A stretch of DNA of 64,000 nt from Hellea sp. (GCA_020629135.1 JAHDDX010000004.1:19026-83025), one strand, 5' to 3'; shown: positions 35,226 to 45,476, counted from the stretch's first letter. Program-made: numbers and translations. The notes: generated from the sequence alone by a model not told the origin.

Positions 35226-36485
35226 ATGAAACGTTTTAAAGCCCTTCCCCTCCTCTTTTCAGCTATTATGAGCCTGTCCGCTTGTGCAACCGCAACCGAG
35301 GCTGCGCAGTCCGGACCTCAGCTTGAGAACCCGCCGCAGGCGAGCCCGCTTAGCCAGTCGGAAAAATTTGCCCATTGGAAACAGGATTTCATCAGCCGGG
35401 CAGTCGCAAAAGGCTATGACGAAACCCTTGTTCGATCTCTGATTTTGCCGGCAAAAATCAGTGAAAAGGCATTGGATCGCGATCGGTCTCAACCCGAATT
35501 CACCAAACCGGTCTGGTCCTATGTGGACAATGCGGCCAACGCCACACGACTGAACGGTGGGCGGGGCCAGCTTGGCGATAATCGCCTAATGTTTGACGCT
35601 ATCGAAGCCCGCTATCAGGTGCCGCGCGAATATCTGACATCTATCTGGGGGCTGGAAAGCGCCTATGGTAAAATTCAAGGGGATTATGATCTGATCAGCG
35701 CCCTTGCCACCTTCGCCCATGACGGACGGCGTTCAGCCTTTGGCGAGCAACAACTTTTTGCCGTGCTTGATATCGTTCGAGACGGTTATGTCCGCCCCGA
35801 TCAACTCAAAAGCTCCTGGGCCGGGGCTATGGGCATGATGCAATTTATCCCGACAACTTTTCGCGATTATGCCGTGGACTTCAATAATGATGGTAATAAG
35901 GACCTTTGGAATTCGTCAGAAGACGCGGTTGGATCTGCCGCCCATTATTTATCCCGCCATGGCTGGCGTTGGCGTGAACCCGTACTTACCGAGGTCGCCC
36001 TGCCCAGCGGGTTTGACTACGCTCTGTCAGATGGCACGAAAAAGTCGGTAAATGACTGGACCGCTCTCGGGGTTGCCCCTATTGGCGGACAACGCTGGTC
36101 GGCCGATGCCGGCTTTCTCGAAGCCAAACTATTAGTCCCGTCCGGTCACAAAGGTCCGAAATTCCTGACCTTCAAAAATTTTGACGTCATCAAACGCTAT
36201 AATAACTCAACCAGCTATGCCTTGGGGATCAGCGTCCTCGCCGAAGCGCTTGACGGAAAAGTCGCCATCAAAACACCCTGGCCGCGTGGCGACGAACCAT
36301 TATCCCGCACCGACAAGGAAACGATGCAGCGGCGCCTGACCGCGCTTGGTTTTGATACCAAAGGTGTCGACGGTCAGATCGGCCCCAACACTCGCCGCGC
36401 GATTATGGCCTGGCAAAAAGCCAAGGGTCTGATCCCTGACGGTTATATGACTCAGGCATTGTTTCAAAAACTGATCCGCGGATAA
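35226..36485 (+). CDS. MltB-type lytic murein transglycosylase lipoprotein
   Basis: 419 residues. A signal peptide with lipobox LSAC (Cys about 20) leads into an SLT_2 catalytic domain with the glutamate in IWGLESAYGKIQGDYD (about 139-154) and MGMMQFIPTTFRDYAVDFNNDG. A C-terminal peptidoglycan-binding domain follows (about 360-417, LTALGFDTKGVDGQIGPNTRRAI). It cleaves glycan strands to 1,6-anhydro ends, anchored in the outer membrane. Complete for the family. Confidence 0.95.
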   Translation: MKRFKALPLLFSAIMSLSACATATEAAQSGPQLENPPQASPLSQSEKFAHWKQDFISRAVAKGYDETLVRSLILPAKISEKALDRDRSQPEFTKPVWSYVDNAANATRLNGGRGQLGDNRLMFDAIEARYQVPREYLTSIWGLESAYGKIQGDYDLISALATFAHDGRRSAFGEQQLFAVLDIVRDGYVRPDQLKSSWAGAMGMMQFIPTTFRDYAVDFNNDGNKDLWNSSEDAVGSAAHYLSRHGWRWREPVLTEVALPSGFDYALSDGTKKSVNDWTALGVAPIGGQRWSADAGFLEAKLLVPSGHKGPKFLTFKNFDVIKRYNNSTSYALGISVLAEALDGKVAIKTPWPRGDEPLSRTDKETMQRRLTALGFDTKGVDGQIGPNTRRAIMAWQKAKGLIPDGYMTQALFQKLIRG

Positions 36486-36489
36486 ACCG

Positions 36490-37644
36490 TCAATCCCAGC
36501 CTCGGTCTGTCATGAGGTAAGTCGCAAAGCTCGCCAGCCAATGCGAACCTGAATAATGCTCATCCGAGACGGCGGCGACACCCGTATCGGCATGTATTTT
36601 AGCTGCAGCCAACAAAGCGCCAACTCGTCGGTCCCCTTCCGGTAAGGCTCTGGAAATATTGTAAAGATTCCAGGCTCGGGACGAATTCACGCCGTCCAAA
36701 TGAACCAATTTACCGTCACTCGCATCTGTGACTATGCCGGGTGCGAGCCAATCCCCGCTGCCATCCAAAGGAATGTCTGGCATAAAACTATCAAGCCAGC
36801 TTGCGAATTCATCTTGCGGCAATATTCGGCGCATCAGATCCGCTTCCATTAAACAAGGCGAGAGGAAATCCTCCCCGCTGGGTTCATAGGCCATCGGACA
36901 GTTTTTATCATTGAGATGAAAATAGCGGGACCGCTCAATGATCAATCTCTCCATTTCCGTATCACCGGCCACGCGCGCCCAGTCCAGCATCAGGCCAAAG
37001 GCAAAGGCGGATTGGTTATGGGTCCCCAACCGGATGGGATAGGCCAGCTTAGGCAGCCAGGACCGCAAGCTTGCGGCGATATCGTGTTCCAGAGGCTTTA
37101 AACTTCGCAACCAGACTTTGGCCTGAGGATCATCCCACTCTCTCAGTTCAGCCGTCAGCTGTAAAAACCAGGCCAGACCATAGGGACGCTCCCAGGAACC
37201 CGGCGTTACAGCGTCAAAACTGGCAACTTCACCCGCCACATTGAGATCCGAAAAGCTCTGATTTAGCTTGGCGATGGCCTCGTCGCGCCAAGGCGCGTCT
37301 TGCGGTCCGACCCGCAATAGGCGCACTAACAGCCAGTGCCCATGCACAGAGGAATGCCAATCAAAACAACCGTAAAAGACCGGAAACAAATCCTGCGGGG
37401 ATCCAATGTCCGCATCAGCACGGTAGGTCCGTGAAATTTTGTTCGGATATTCCCGGTGAACACAATCCAGAGCCAGACGTGAAAACCGATCCGCCAGAGC
37501 CGGATCAATATCACCGGGATATAGATAGGCGGCAATTCCCGGCTTAAGCTCGTTATGTGGTTGTTCAGATTTTTGAGATTGCTGAACGGGTTGGCAGGCC
37601 GCCAATAAAGCACATCCAGTCAGTAAAATTAGTCGGTTTATCAT
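36490..37644 (-). CDS. DUF2891 lipoprotein
   Basis: 384 residues from ATG 37644; an upstream start would hide the signal peptide. Signal peptide with lipobox LLAAC, then the DUF2891 fold with YGCFDWHSSVHGHWLLVRLLR and QSFSDLNVAGEVASFD; helical repeats resembling an (alpha/alpha) toroid, as in glycan lyases and hydrolases. The WHSSVHGHW histidines may be catalytic or metal ligands (inference). Probably cotranscribed with the upstream secreted-protein gene, 50 bp away. Confidence 0.88.
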   Translation of the reverse strand: MINRLILLTGCALLAACQPVQQSQKSEQPHNELKPGIAAYLYPGDIDPALADRFSRLALDCVHREYPNKISRTYRADADIGSPQDLFPVFYGCFDWHSSVHGHWLLVRLLRVGPQDAPWRDEAIAKLNQSFSDLNVAGEVASFDAVTPGSWERPYGLAWFLQLTAELREWDDPQAKVWLRSLKPLEHDIAASLRSWLPKLAYPIRLGTHNQSAFAFGLMLDWARVAGDTEMERLIIERSRYFHLNDKNCPMAYEPSGEDFLSPCLMEADLMRRILPQDEFASWLDSFMPDIPLDGSGDWLAPGIVTDASDGKLVHLDGVNSSRAWNLYNISRALPEGDRRVGALLAAAKIHADTGVAAVSDEHYSGSHWLASFATYLMTDRGWD

Positions 37645-37694
37645 GACCCCAGGATAGGGCCTCGGACCCATCACGCCAAGTCGAAAGATAACCC

Positions 37695-38459
37695 TCAATC
37701 TTGTTTACGAAAGCTTTCCATTTTCTTTGGCGAAGGAGACGGCGATAGCCGGTAAGGACCACCCTCAATCACCAAAGTGTCCGCTCCAATCAGTTCCAGT
37801 TGCTCAAGGCTAACGACAAATTGCTCATAAAAGGGCTCAATGACCAGGCCTTTGACCGGTTCGCCGTCCCGCGCGGCGCTAACCTGAGGTTCGGTTGCCT
37901 CGTCTTCATAGGTCAAGGTTACATATTTAAATTTCGGCACCAACATCGCCGCCGGACCAGGCGCCAGCTTCTTATAAAATGATCGACCATCTTTCGTCCC
38001 TTTCTTTAGAGATTCCAGGGAATGGATGCCATTGGTCTCTTTAAAAAATACGCCGAAATTCATGGAGAAAGACATATCTTCACCGTCCCGAGCCTGCCCG
38101 ACACGGGTCGGGTCTTCAGTGCAGAGTTTAGCGCCCTCTCCAGCTTGTCGAACCTGTTCAAAATCAGGAATTTGCCCGTCTTCTTTGAGCGTAAAATCTA
38201 TTTCACGCGATTGATCTTTTAAGAAAAATCTTTCTGGCATGACCCCGCCGTCTTTGGGCAATAGTTCGGCGGTGAACTGGCTATCCACAATTTGGCGCTT
38301 ACTGGCATCTACGCCGTCCAGTTTTTTGATGACCTTGGTCAGTCCATCAATCTCGGTGCAGGTGATCAATTCGCGTAGCGGAACATTGTCATCGGCCCAA
38401 ACCACGATGCCGTGTGAAAGGCTTAAAACAGCCATAGAAGCAGTAAAAATAAGTCTCAT
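37695..38459 (-). CDS. Secreted protein of unknown function
   Basis: 254 residues with a Sec signal peptide (about 1-22, cleavage after VWA). The mature part is strand-rich, with Cys at LITCTEIDG and AKLCTEDP perhaps paired, and no recognised domain. It starts MRLIFTASMAV after a GAGGA ribosome site. The DUF2891 lipoprotein gene follows, suggesting a shared envelope role. Nothing else can be said safely. Confidence 0.78.
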   Translation of the reverse strand: MRLIFTASMAVLSLSHGIVVWADDNVPLRELITCTEIDGLTKVIKKLDGVDASKRQIVDSQFTAELLPKDGGVMPERFFLKDQSREIDFTLKEDGQIPDFEQVRQAGEGAKLCTEDPTRVGQARDGEDMSFSMNFGVFFKETNGIHSLESLKKGTKDGRSFYKKLAPGPAAMLVPKFKYVTLTYEDEATEPQVSAARDGEPVKGLVIEPFYEQFVVSLEQLELIGADTLVIEGGPYRLSPSPSPKKMESFRKQD

Positions 38460-38587
38460 ACCCAGTCCTCGAATAAGGAGCTAAAAAATTTACTCCATAA
38501 ATTCCAGTGAATTTTCGGTTAGACTTCACCTTCCCTCTCGACGGAGCGGATTCCCATGCTAAAAGACTTATTCGATTGGAGACTGCT

Positions 38588-38737
38588 ATGCGTAAATCGA
38601 CCTTGCCAATTGTGATCACGGGATTGATCCTTCTATCTGCCTGCGGCGTGCGTGGCGACTTGGAAACTCCGCCTCCGCTATGGGGTGATAAAGACAAACG
38701 GGAACAGACCGAAACCGAGACACCTGACTCAAACTAA
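38588..38737 (+). CDS. lptM: LptM-like small lipoprotein
   Basis: 49 residues from ATG 38588: signal peptide with lipobox LLSAC and the diagnostic CGVRGDLETPPP right after the Cys (family CG.KG.L..P). LptM (YifL) helps oxidative maturation of the LptDE lipopolysaccharide translocon. It lies 3 bp before lysA, its conserved neighbour from gamma- to alphaproteobacteria. Confidence 0.9.
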   Translation: MRKSTLPIVITGLILLSACGVRGDLETPPPLWGDKDKREQTETETPDSN

Positions 38738-38740
38738 ACC

Positions 38741-40009
38741 ATGCGCCATTTTGAATTCATAGACGGCGAAATGCGAGCCGAAGGCGTCGCCTTGCGCGCA
38801 ATAGCCGAACAGGTCGGCACACCGGTCTATGTCTATTCAACGGCAACTTTGGAACGTCATTACAGAGTCTTTGATGAGGCCTTTCCAACGCGAAGCGTCT
38901 TGGTGGCTTATTCTGTCAAAGCCAATTCCAATCTGGCGGTATTAGCCACGCTTGCCAGATTAGGAGCCGGTGCGGATGTTGTCAGCGGCGGGGAACTGAT
39001 CCGGGCCCTGCGCGCCGGCATCCCAGCTGACAAAGTCGTATTTTCTGGTGTTGGTAAAACCCAAGATGAAATGAGCGGAGCTCTGACGGCGGGTATTCGA
39101 GTGTTTAACATCGAAAGCGAACCAGAGCTGACAGCGTTAAACGCAGTTGCCGTTTCAATGGGAAAACGAGCCCCTATTGCCTTTCGTGTGAATCCGGATG
39201 TCTCGGCTGGCGGTCATGAGAAAATATCGACGGGAAAAGCCGAAAACAAATTTGGAGTGGCCTGGTCACATGTTGAACAGGCTTACGCCGAAGCGTCCAA
39301 TATGCCCGGCATTGAAATTGTCGGCGTTGACATGCATATCGGGTCCCAGATAACGGATCTGGCCCCCTTTCAAAAAGCCATCACCAAAGTCGGCGAATTG
39401 ATCAAAACCCTGCGTGCCCAAGGTCATCCGATCCGCTCATTTGATCTGGGCGGCGGGTTAGGCATTCCCTATGGAGACAATGCGGGTGCCCCACCTCTAC
39501 CCAATGCCTATGGGGCGCTCGTCAGTCGTTTGACGCAGGATATGGATGTCGACCTAATTTTTGAGCCGGGCCGTATGATCGCCGGAAATGCCGGTGTGTT
39601 ATTGTCCAAAGTGCTTTATGTCAAAGAAGGCGCGGACCGAAATTTTTTAATCATAGATGCGGCGATGAATGACCTTATCCGACCGTCGCTTTATGACGCC
39701 TTTCACGATATCGAACCCGTCTGCGCACCGGGATCAGATTTCACCGAGACATTATACGATATTGTCGGACCGGTTTGTGAAACCGGTGATACCTTTGCCA
39801 AGCAAAGGGCGTTGCCGCCCTTAGTGGCCGAAGACCTGGTCGTTATTCACACGGCCGGTGCCTACGGTGCCGTTCAGGCCAGCCAATATAATACACGCCC
39901 GCTGGTGCCAGAAGTATTGGTTCAGGGCGACCAGTTTGAAGTCATCAGGCCCCGACCCTCAATCGAGGATATTCTGAGCACCGAATCCATTCCGAACTGG
40001 TTGGTGTAA
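38741..40009 (+). CDS. lysA: Diaminopimelate decarboxylase
   Basis: 422 residues, fold-type III PLP enzyme. The PLP Lys lies in VAYSVKANSN (about 57-66), with DVVSGGEL, HIGSQITDLAPF, the phosphate-binding GGGLG and the acceptor-side EPGRMIAGNAG; the Cys-containing PVCETGD active-site motif is near residue 345. It turns meso-diaminopimelate into lysine. It follows lptM by 3 bp. Confidence 0.97.
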   Translation: MRHFEFIDGEMRAEGVALRAIAEQVGTPVYVYSTATLERHYRVFDEAFPTRSVLVAYSVKANSNLAVLATLARLGAGADVVSGGELIRALRAGIPADKVVFSGVGKTQDEMSGALTAGIRVFNIESEPELTALNAVAVSMGKRAPIAFRVNPDVSAGGHEKISTGKAENKFGVAWSHVEQAYAEASNMPGIEIVGVDMHIGSQITDLAPFQKAITKVGELIKTLRAQGHPIRSFDLGGGLGIPYGDNAGAPPLPNAYGALVSRLTQDMDVDLIFEPGRMIAGNAGVLLSKVLYVKEGADRNFLIIDAAMNDLIRPSLYDAFHDIEPVCAPGSDFTETLYDIVGPVCETGDTFAKQRALPPLVAEDLVVIHTAGAYGAVQASQYNTRPLVPEVLVQGDQFEVIRPRPSIEDILSTESIPNWLV

Positions 40010-40062
40010 TTGTTGATCAAAATTAATTCTTTTTACGCCCAAGCTGACCTATAGTCGGGCTT

Positions 40063-42708
40063 ATGACGGATCAAGAATCCATAACCCAAATTCGAAAGCG
40101 AACGGCGCGCCTGACCTGGCAGGCGCGGGCAATGATCTTTTGGGAGCGTTACGCCCCGGTATTTGCCTTGGCCGGTTTGATCTGCGGCTTATTCCTGATT
40201 GGAGCTTTTAGCGGGATCTGGGAACGGATTGGTGACCCCTGGCGGTTAATCGGATTACTGATTGCGATTTATGTCTTGATAAAGGCCGGTTTGAATGCTC
40301 GTCGTAAGAAATTACCATCGCAATCTGAGGCCCGCCGCCGGGTAGAGCAGGATTCAAACGCGACACACCGTCCGCTCGACACGATTGACGATAAGCCGGC
40401 ACTCAGCGCAGACGCCTGGCCTATTCATTTCAAAAAGGCAGTTGAAAGCGCCCGTTTATTAGGCGCTCCCAGGTCCCGGCCGGCCCTGGCACCTTTAGAC
40501 CCTTATTTTATTCGGTTTGCCCTGCCCGCTGCAATTGGTCTGGCTTTAATGGTTGGCGCTGGAGACAATTTCGAGCGTCTTAAACGTGCCATGGCACCAA
40601 GCTGGCAGGCGGGCATTTCGGCCTCGGACGCAATATTTGAAGTCTGGGCTGATCCGCCGGATTATACAGGACGTCCACCGATTTATTTCAAGGACCGCCA
40701 GACTGTCGACATACCCGCTGGATCAAAACTGGTCGCCCGTGTTTCTGGCGTAAAATCGCCAACCCGTCTGAAAATATCGACGGCAAAACGAAGTCGATAT
40801 CTGCCGCTTGAGCGTCTCGGCCCGGAAAGTTTTGAAGCGACGACAATCGTTAAAGACCGCGCCAAAGCCCGTTGGCGGATCGGAAACCAACAGACGGAAT
40901 GGACCCTTAACGCCATCAAGGATCAGAACCCGGTTATTTCGGTCCTCGAAAACCCAATAGCGGATAAGCGAGATCGGTTAAGCCTGACCTATTATTTCGA
41001 GGACGATTACGGCGTTGAAGAGCTATTCCTGATTATCAATCCTTTATCTGAAGACCCAGAAGAGGCCGCAAAGATTTCAAGGATCGACATTCCGTTATCC
41101 GGACGATCTATACGTAAAGCAGACAATATCACAACCCCACTCGACCTGACAAAGCATGAATGGGCGGGCCGAAAGGTCAAAGCCCGACTTTATGCCCGGG
41201 ACGGCGCCAATCAAAGCGCAGGCAGTGTTGAGTTTTTTTTCACCATCCCAGACAAAATATTCGTCGAACCCTTGGCCAAGGCCGTTATAGAGCATCGGCA
41301 ATTGGTTCTCGCTGGCGCTGGCGAATATGCGCCCCTTCCCACTTATACACGCCGGGAATTACGCAATCTGCCCTGGTTTGACACTTATGATACGGATAAT
41401 CGCCTTGGACGCGCGCCCGCAGAAATTCAACGCGCAGCTGTCCTGATTGACGCCGTCACAGATGCTCCAGCCGATATTTTCAAAGACCCAGCCGTTTATA
41501 TGGGGCTTAAGAACGTAGTTGGCCGAATACGCTACGCCCGTTCGGCTGATGCGCTCGCCGGAATTCCAGAAGACCTTTGGTCAATCGCAATCCGCGCCGA
41601 ATTTGGCGTGCTTGGTACCGCGCTCGAGGAAATGCGCGAGGCAGAGCAAGCCCTGCGCGACGGGATTGCCAGACGTGCGCCGCAGCGTGAAATCGACACC
41701 TTGTTTGACCGCTATAACGAAGCTGTCGACCGCTATACAGAAGAGCTTCGCCGCAAAGCCATGGAAGAAGGTAATTTCGCCGAGGCGAATGGCGGCGGCG
41801 GAAATGGTCAGAACATGGACCAAATCCAGGAACTTCTCGATGCGATTGAAGAGGCTAATCGGATTGGAGATACGGAAGGCGCACGGCTCGCTCTCGCTAA
41901 GCTCGCGGAATTACTTGAAAATATGCAGATCCAACTGGCCGCTGGCGGTGGTGGTGGCGACGGCCCTCCTATGGAAGGCGAAATGTCCGAGGAAATGAAA
42001 AAATCTCTCGAAGAACTGGCCGATTTGCTCGGGGAGCAACGTGAACTTCAAGACGAAACCCAACAGGCTGAGAACGAAGAGCTTCAACGCGAACTCGATC
42101 AAATGCTCAATGGACAATCCGGACAAGGTCAATCGGAAGACGGTGAACAAAGCGGGGGCAATGCGATGACACCCCAAGAGCTTGCTCAGCAGCAACAAGC
42201 CCTTGAAGAAGCGCTTCAGGCTTTGCGGGAGGGCATGACCGACGAAAACGGAGATCCATTCCCTGAAATGGGCGAAACCGTTACCGCAGAGCGCCAAGGC
42301 GGCGGAGAAGACGGCGAAGACGGCACGTCACTCAATCCGGAAGAGGCTCTCGACGATGCCGAACAAGCTATGAATAGGAGCCAAGGCGCCCTTCAAGGCG
42401 GTGATTTTGATGGTTCGCAACAAGCTCAAAGTGAGGCCATTGAAGCCCTGCGCCAGGCTGGCCAAGCTCTCGCTGAACTGGCAACCGATGGACAGGAAGC
42501 TGAAAACGGTCAGGACGGCAAAAGCGATCCACTTGGCCGGGATAGCGCCAATGGCGGTTTGGACGAAAATGCCCAACAGGATATAGACCAAAGAGATAAT
42601 GCCACTCGATCCAGAGAGTTACTCGAAGAGCTTCGCAGGCGCGCAGGGGAACAGGAACGCGAGCAATCCGAACGAGAATATCTGGATCGACTGTTAAAGC
42701 GGTTCTGA
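40063..42708 (+). CDS. TIGR02302 family membrane protein
   Basis: 881 residues. Two N-terminal membrane helices (about 30-50 and 60-78) and a third (about 162-180) precede a long periplasmic part with beta domains (about 195-400) and a very long Gln/Glu-rich, coiled-coil region with Gly-rich breaks (about 590-860). This is the alphaproteobacterial TIGR02302/DUF4175 type, often next to lysA as here. Function unknown; topology suggests an envelope-spanning structural protein. Starts 53 bp after lysA. Confidence 0.9.
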   Translation: MTDQESITQIRKRTARLTWQARAMIFWERYAPVFALAGLICGLFLIGAFSGIWERIGDPWRLIGLLIAIYVLIKAGLNARRKKLPSQSEARRRVEQDSNATHRPLDTIDDKPALSADAWPIHFKKAVESARLLGAPRSRPALAPLDPYFIRFALPAAIGLALMVGAGDNFERLKRAMAPSWQAGISASDAIFEVWADPPDYTGRPPIYFKDRQTVDIPAGSKLVARVSGVKSPTRLKISTAKRSRYLPLERLGPESFEATTIVKDRAKARWRIGNQQTEWTLNAIKDQNPVISVLENPIADKRDRLSLTYYFEDDYGVEELFLIINPLSEDPEEAAKISRIDIPLSGRSIRKADNITTPLDLTKHEWAGRKVKARLYARDGANQSAGSVEFFFTIPDKIFVEPLAKAVIEHRQLVLAGAGEYAPLPTYTRRELRNLPWFDTYDTDNRLGRAPAEIQRAAVLIDAVTDAPADIFKDPAVYMGLKNVVGRIRYARSADALAGIPEDLWSIAIRAEFGVLGTALEEMREAEQALRDGIARRAPQREIDTLFDRYNEAVDRYTEELRRKAMEEGNFAEANGGGGNGQNMDQIQELLDAIEEANRIGDTEGARLALAKLAELLENMQIQLAAGGGGGDGPPMEGEMSEEMKKSLEELADLLGEQRELQDETQQAENEELQRELDQMLNGQSGQGQSEDGEQSGGNAMTPQELAQQQQALEEALQALREGMTDENGDPFPEMGETVTAERQGGGEDGEDGTSLNPEEALDDAEQAMNRSQGALQGGDFDGSQQAQSEAIEALRQAGQALAELATDGQEAENGQDGKSDPLGRDSANGGLDENAQQDIDQRDNATRSRELLEELRRRAGEQEREQSEREYLDRLLKRF

Positions 42709-42752
42709 CGCAATTACTTCCAATTTTGCTCGGACTATGTCAAATTACCTTT

Positions 42753-43391
42753 GTGATAGTCGCGGTTACAACTCGAATAAAATATCTGTTGCTATGTGGG
42801 TTTGCACTTGTTTCGACGGCTTATGCTGATGGAATGAATTTTTTCAACAATGCAGCAAAAATAGACAATGATGGTGAAATTGTCGCCTTTGTCGGACGAA
42901 AAGTGTTTCTGGAAAAGAGACATATTCCTGAATTTGGAATGGTAGAGGTTCGCGAAGGTCATTTTGAGCTGCGCGAAATACCCGATTGGAATACAAGATT
43001 TGAGGCACGGTATGAAATCTTGGATGTGCTTAAGGGAAACCTCTCTCAACCAACCATCGATTTTGAAATGTTTGATCACTATGGCCGATCCGATATTTCG
43101 AATATTGAAACGCCGCTGATTGTCCTAACTAATGCCAAAGGTCGCTGGGTTCGGATGTTTAAGACGCATTTGGAACTCCACCCTACGCTCGATGACGACT
43201 GGGCAATTTGTGGTGAAAAGAATAAGGAAATGATCAAACACCTTAGATTGCAACCCAATCAAAATCTGGTCTTCAGAGACGAAGTTAAGGACGATAATGA
43301 TCAACAATGCGCATCAGGCATGCGCGTCAGCGACGTTTTTAACAAGTTATACGAAACCAGGATGAGTTTTGAACCCAGCCAAAATCATTAG
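42753..43391 (+). CDS. Secreted protein of unknown function
   Basis: 212 residues from GTG 42753, which gives a good signal peptide ending AYA-DG; a TTG at 42726 would add nine residues. The mature protein (about 185 aa) has an EARYEILDVLKGN segment found in several small exported bacterial proteins, and two Cys (WAICGE, QQCASG). Lower GC than its neighbours. Follows the TIGR02302 gene and overlaps the convergent phosphatase-like gene by 4 bp. Confidence 0.68.
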   Translation: MIVAVTTRIKYLLLCGFALVSTAYADGMNFFNNAAKIDNDGEIVAFVGRKVFLEKRHIPEFGMVEVREGHFELREIPDWNTRFEARYEILDVLKGNLSQPTIDFEMFDHYGRSDISNIETPLIVLTNAKGRWVRMFKTHLELHPTLDDDWAICGEKNKEMIKHLRLQPNQNLVFRDEVKDDNDQQCASGMRVSDVFNKLYETRMSFEPSQNH

Positions 43392-43936
43392 TCCTCAACA
43401 AGCGTAAACGTCTTCCCTGTAACTTGTTCCAGTCTTAACGGCCACCAGCCCTGGGCATGGGTCAATGCTTCGTTTAAAGGCATGCCCTCTTCTTCAACCA
43501 ACCAGGCGACGGTGACAACCGAAGCTCGATAACCTGACCCACAATGTAATAGAACCGGACCGGTTCGACCTTTCATGAACTCTGTCAGTTTACTCACAGC
43601 TTCCGGATTATAAGGATAGTCGTCGCCCCCAATCGGGATTGGCGTATAAGAAATGCCAGACGCGTCCAAAATGCTCGCTTCGTCAAAATCAAGTCGCGCC
43701 ATTTCCTCCGGCGTTCTGAAGTTTACAACATGAGCTATGCCTTGGGTTTTCAGGGCGGCAATATCTATTTCCTGAGGTTGTCCTCCGATAAAAATATCCT
43801 CGGTTACGGATTTAGCATCCTCCTGAAAATAAGCGCTGATTTCCGGCTCACTGACGATTTCTTCAGATATTGTTGAGCAAGCTGCCAACACGATGGATGT
43901 CAAAACCCATGTCAAACAAATTATAAATTTATTCAT
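43388..43936 (-). CDS. Phosphatase-like (DUF442-type) lipoprotein
   Basis: 182 residues, signal peptide with lipobox LAAC (about Cys20). The domain has FIGGQPQEIDIAALKTQGI and the active-site loop LLHCGSGYRAS, a Cys-x4-Arg cradle as in DUF442/beta-lactamase-hydrolase-like phosphatases (classical PTPs have Cys-x5-Arg). VVNFRTPEE is also typical. It may dephosphorylate or bind a periplasmic ligand; an envelope-anchored member is somewhat unusual. Confidence 0.85.
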   Translation of the reverse strand: MNKFIICLTWVLTSIVLAACSTISEEIVSEPEISAYFQEDAKSVTEDIFIGGQPQEIDIAALKTQGIAHVVNFRTPEEMARLDFDEASILDASGISYTPIPIGGDDYPYNPEAVSKLTEFMKGRTGPVLLHCGSGYRASVVTVAWLVEEEGMPLNEALTHAQGWWPLRLEQVTGKTFTLVED

Positions 43937-43963
43937 TTAAATACGCTCCTTTTATAATTTCAC

Positions 43964-44722
43964 CTAATTCCCGACGGGAGTGCCAATGCTCTGATCCATC
44001 GTATCATTGACAAACCGATATTTAAGAGTGGAAGCGTCGAGCGGTGGATTTGGATATTGCGAGATATATTCAACACGATCACCTGCAGATAATGATCTTT
44101 GATCTAATTCGACCAACCAGGTCGCAACACTTTCTCCTGCGGTATTGTGCAATGACAATTCGACCATCGGTAAGAGCTGATTTTCGTTTGAAAGATTACG
44201 GATAAATCCATTAATCACCAAAACTGGCTCGCTGTCTATTATGATATTTTTCGTTTTAGGTTTTTCAAAATCAAGGCCCGAGACTTTCACCTGAATGCCA
44301 ACAGCATTGTAAAGCGTGGCGGCGGCCGGAGTTCGGTCCACAATTGTCTGACGAAAAACATAGGCCAAAGCTAATCCAATGGCGAGCAAGCCTAATGTCA
44401 CAATCCAAATCATGGATACACCGACGAGCCGCCGATTACGCCGCTTTTGATCAGCTTTGTCGCGAATTTGAACATGGGCACCGACGGTCGGTTTGGCTTC
44501 GACAAAACTCTCTGTCGTCGTCACTTCCTCTTCTGGATCTATGCCATTTTTAACAATATCCAGATCACTTTTTTGATTATCTAACAGTTCAAGCGTATCT
44601 GCATCATGAGACACAAACCAGGACGCTTTGCAATTTGAGCATCGAACCATGCGCCCATTCGGCCCAATAGCGTCATCTTTCGCCGAATAACGGGTGGCAC
44701 ATTCCGGACATGTGATAATCAT
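43964..44722 (-). CDS. Zinc-ribbon (MJ0042) protein with DUF3426-like periplasmic domain
   Basis: 252 residues. The N-terminal zinc ribbon has CPECATRYSA and VRCSNCKASWFV (four Cys, residues about 4-37). An acidic linker, one membrane helix (about 105-126) and a periplasmic strand-rich domain follow. The layout is the common alphaproteobacterial zinc-ribbon-plus-DUF3426 protein located beside ftsE. Function unknown. It is divergent from ftsE with a short gap. Confidence 0.9.
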   Translation of the reverse strand: MIITCPECATRYSAKDDAIGPNGRMVRCSNCKASWFVSHDADTLELLDNQKSDLDIVKNGIDPEEEVTTTESFVEAKPTVGAHVQIRDKADQKRRNRRLVGVSMIWIVTLGLLAIGLALAYVFRQTIVDRTPAAATLYNAVGIQVKVSGLDFEKPKTKNIIIDSEPVLVINGFIRNLSNENQLLPMVELSLHNTAGESVATWLVELDQRSLSAGDRVEYISQYPNPPLDASTLKYRFVNDTMDQSIGTPVGN

Positions 44723-44789
44723 TGTTTGAACCGATTCGTCATTTATATATAAAGTGCCTAATCCAGAAAAGAAGTCCAGTCCCCAGACT

Positions 44790-45476
44790 ATGCGCCCAAA
44801 TCATTCCCCCATAATCAAATTGGACCGTGTGGCTCTGCGTTATGGCAATGGACCTGAGATTTTATCAGATATTGATATGGAACTGAGCCCAGGGTCATTT
44901 TCATTTTTAACGGGGGCCTCTGGAGCCGGAAAATCCAGCCTTCTAAAGCTGATTTATCTGGCTTTGGCCCCAAGCCGCGGGATGGTATCCCTGTTTGGCG
45001 AAACCCTATCGAAACTGGATCCAGAGGCCATTCAATTGCTGAAACGGCGTATCGGCGTTGTTTCACAGGATTATGAACTGATCCCCCATTTAAGCGTTTT
45101 TGATAATGCGGCCCTGCCCCTGCGCGCGACCGGGAAAACCCGCAAAGCATATGAAGCCAACACCAAGGAATTGCTCGACTGGGTCGGTTTGGGCGACAAG
45201 CTTTCACATTCTCCCAGAACCCTATCAGGTGGCGAACAACAACGGGTTGCGATTGCACGTGCCGTTATGACTAAACCTGAAATTCTTATCGCGGACGAAC
45301 CCACGGCCAATGTTGATCCGGATATGGGACAAAGATTACTTCGCTTGTTTATGGAGCTTAACCGGTCCGGAACCACCATTTTTATCGCCACCCATGATAT
45401 GCATTTGTTAGATCAATTTCGCGCAAACCGTTTTCATTTGGAAAATGGCAGTCTAACCATGAGTTCGACTAAATGA
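44790..45476 (+). CDS. ftsE: Cell division ATP-binding protein FtsE
   Basis: 228 residues from ATG 44790; a GTG at 44754 is possible. ABC ATPase with Walker A GASGAGKSSLLKL, signature LSGGEQQRVAIARA, Walker B ILIADEPTANVD and the FtsE Q-loop VVSQDYELIPHLSV. With FtsX it forms the type VII transporter-like complex that activates septal peptidoglycan hydrolases. Its TGA overlaps the ftsX ATG by 4 bp. Confidence 0.95.
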   Translation: MRPNHSPIIKLDRVALRYGNGPEILSDIDMELSPGSFSFLTGASGAGKSSLLKLIYLALAPSRGMVSLFGETLSKLDPEAIQLLKRRIGVVSQDYELIPHLSVFDNAALPLRATGKTRKAYEANTKELLDWVGLGDKLSHSPRTLSGGEQQRVAIARAVMTKPEILIADEPTANVDPDMGQRLLRLFMELNRSGTTIFIATHDMHLLDQFRANRFHLENGSLTMSSTK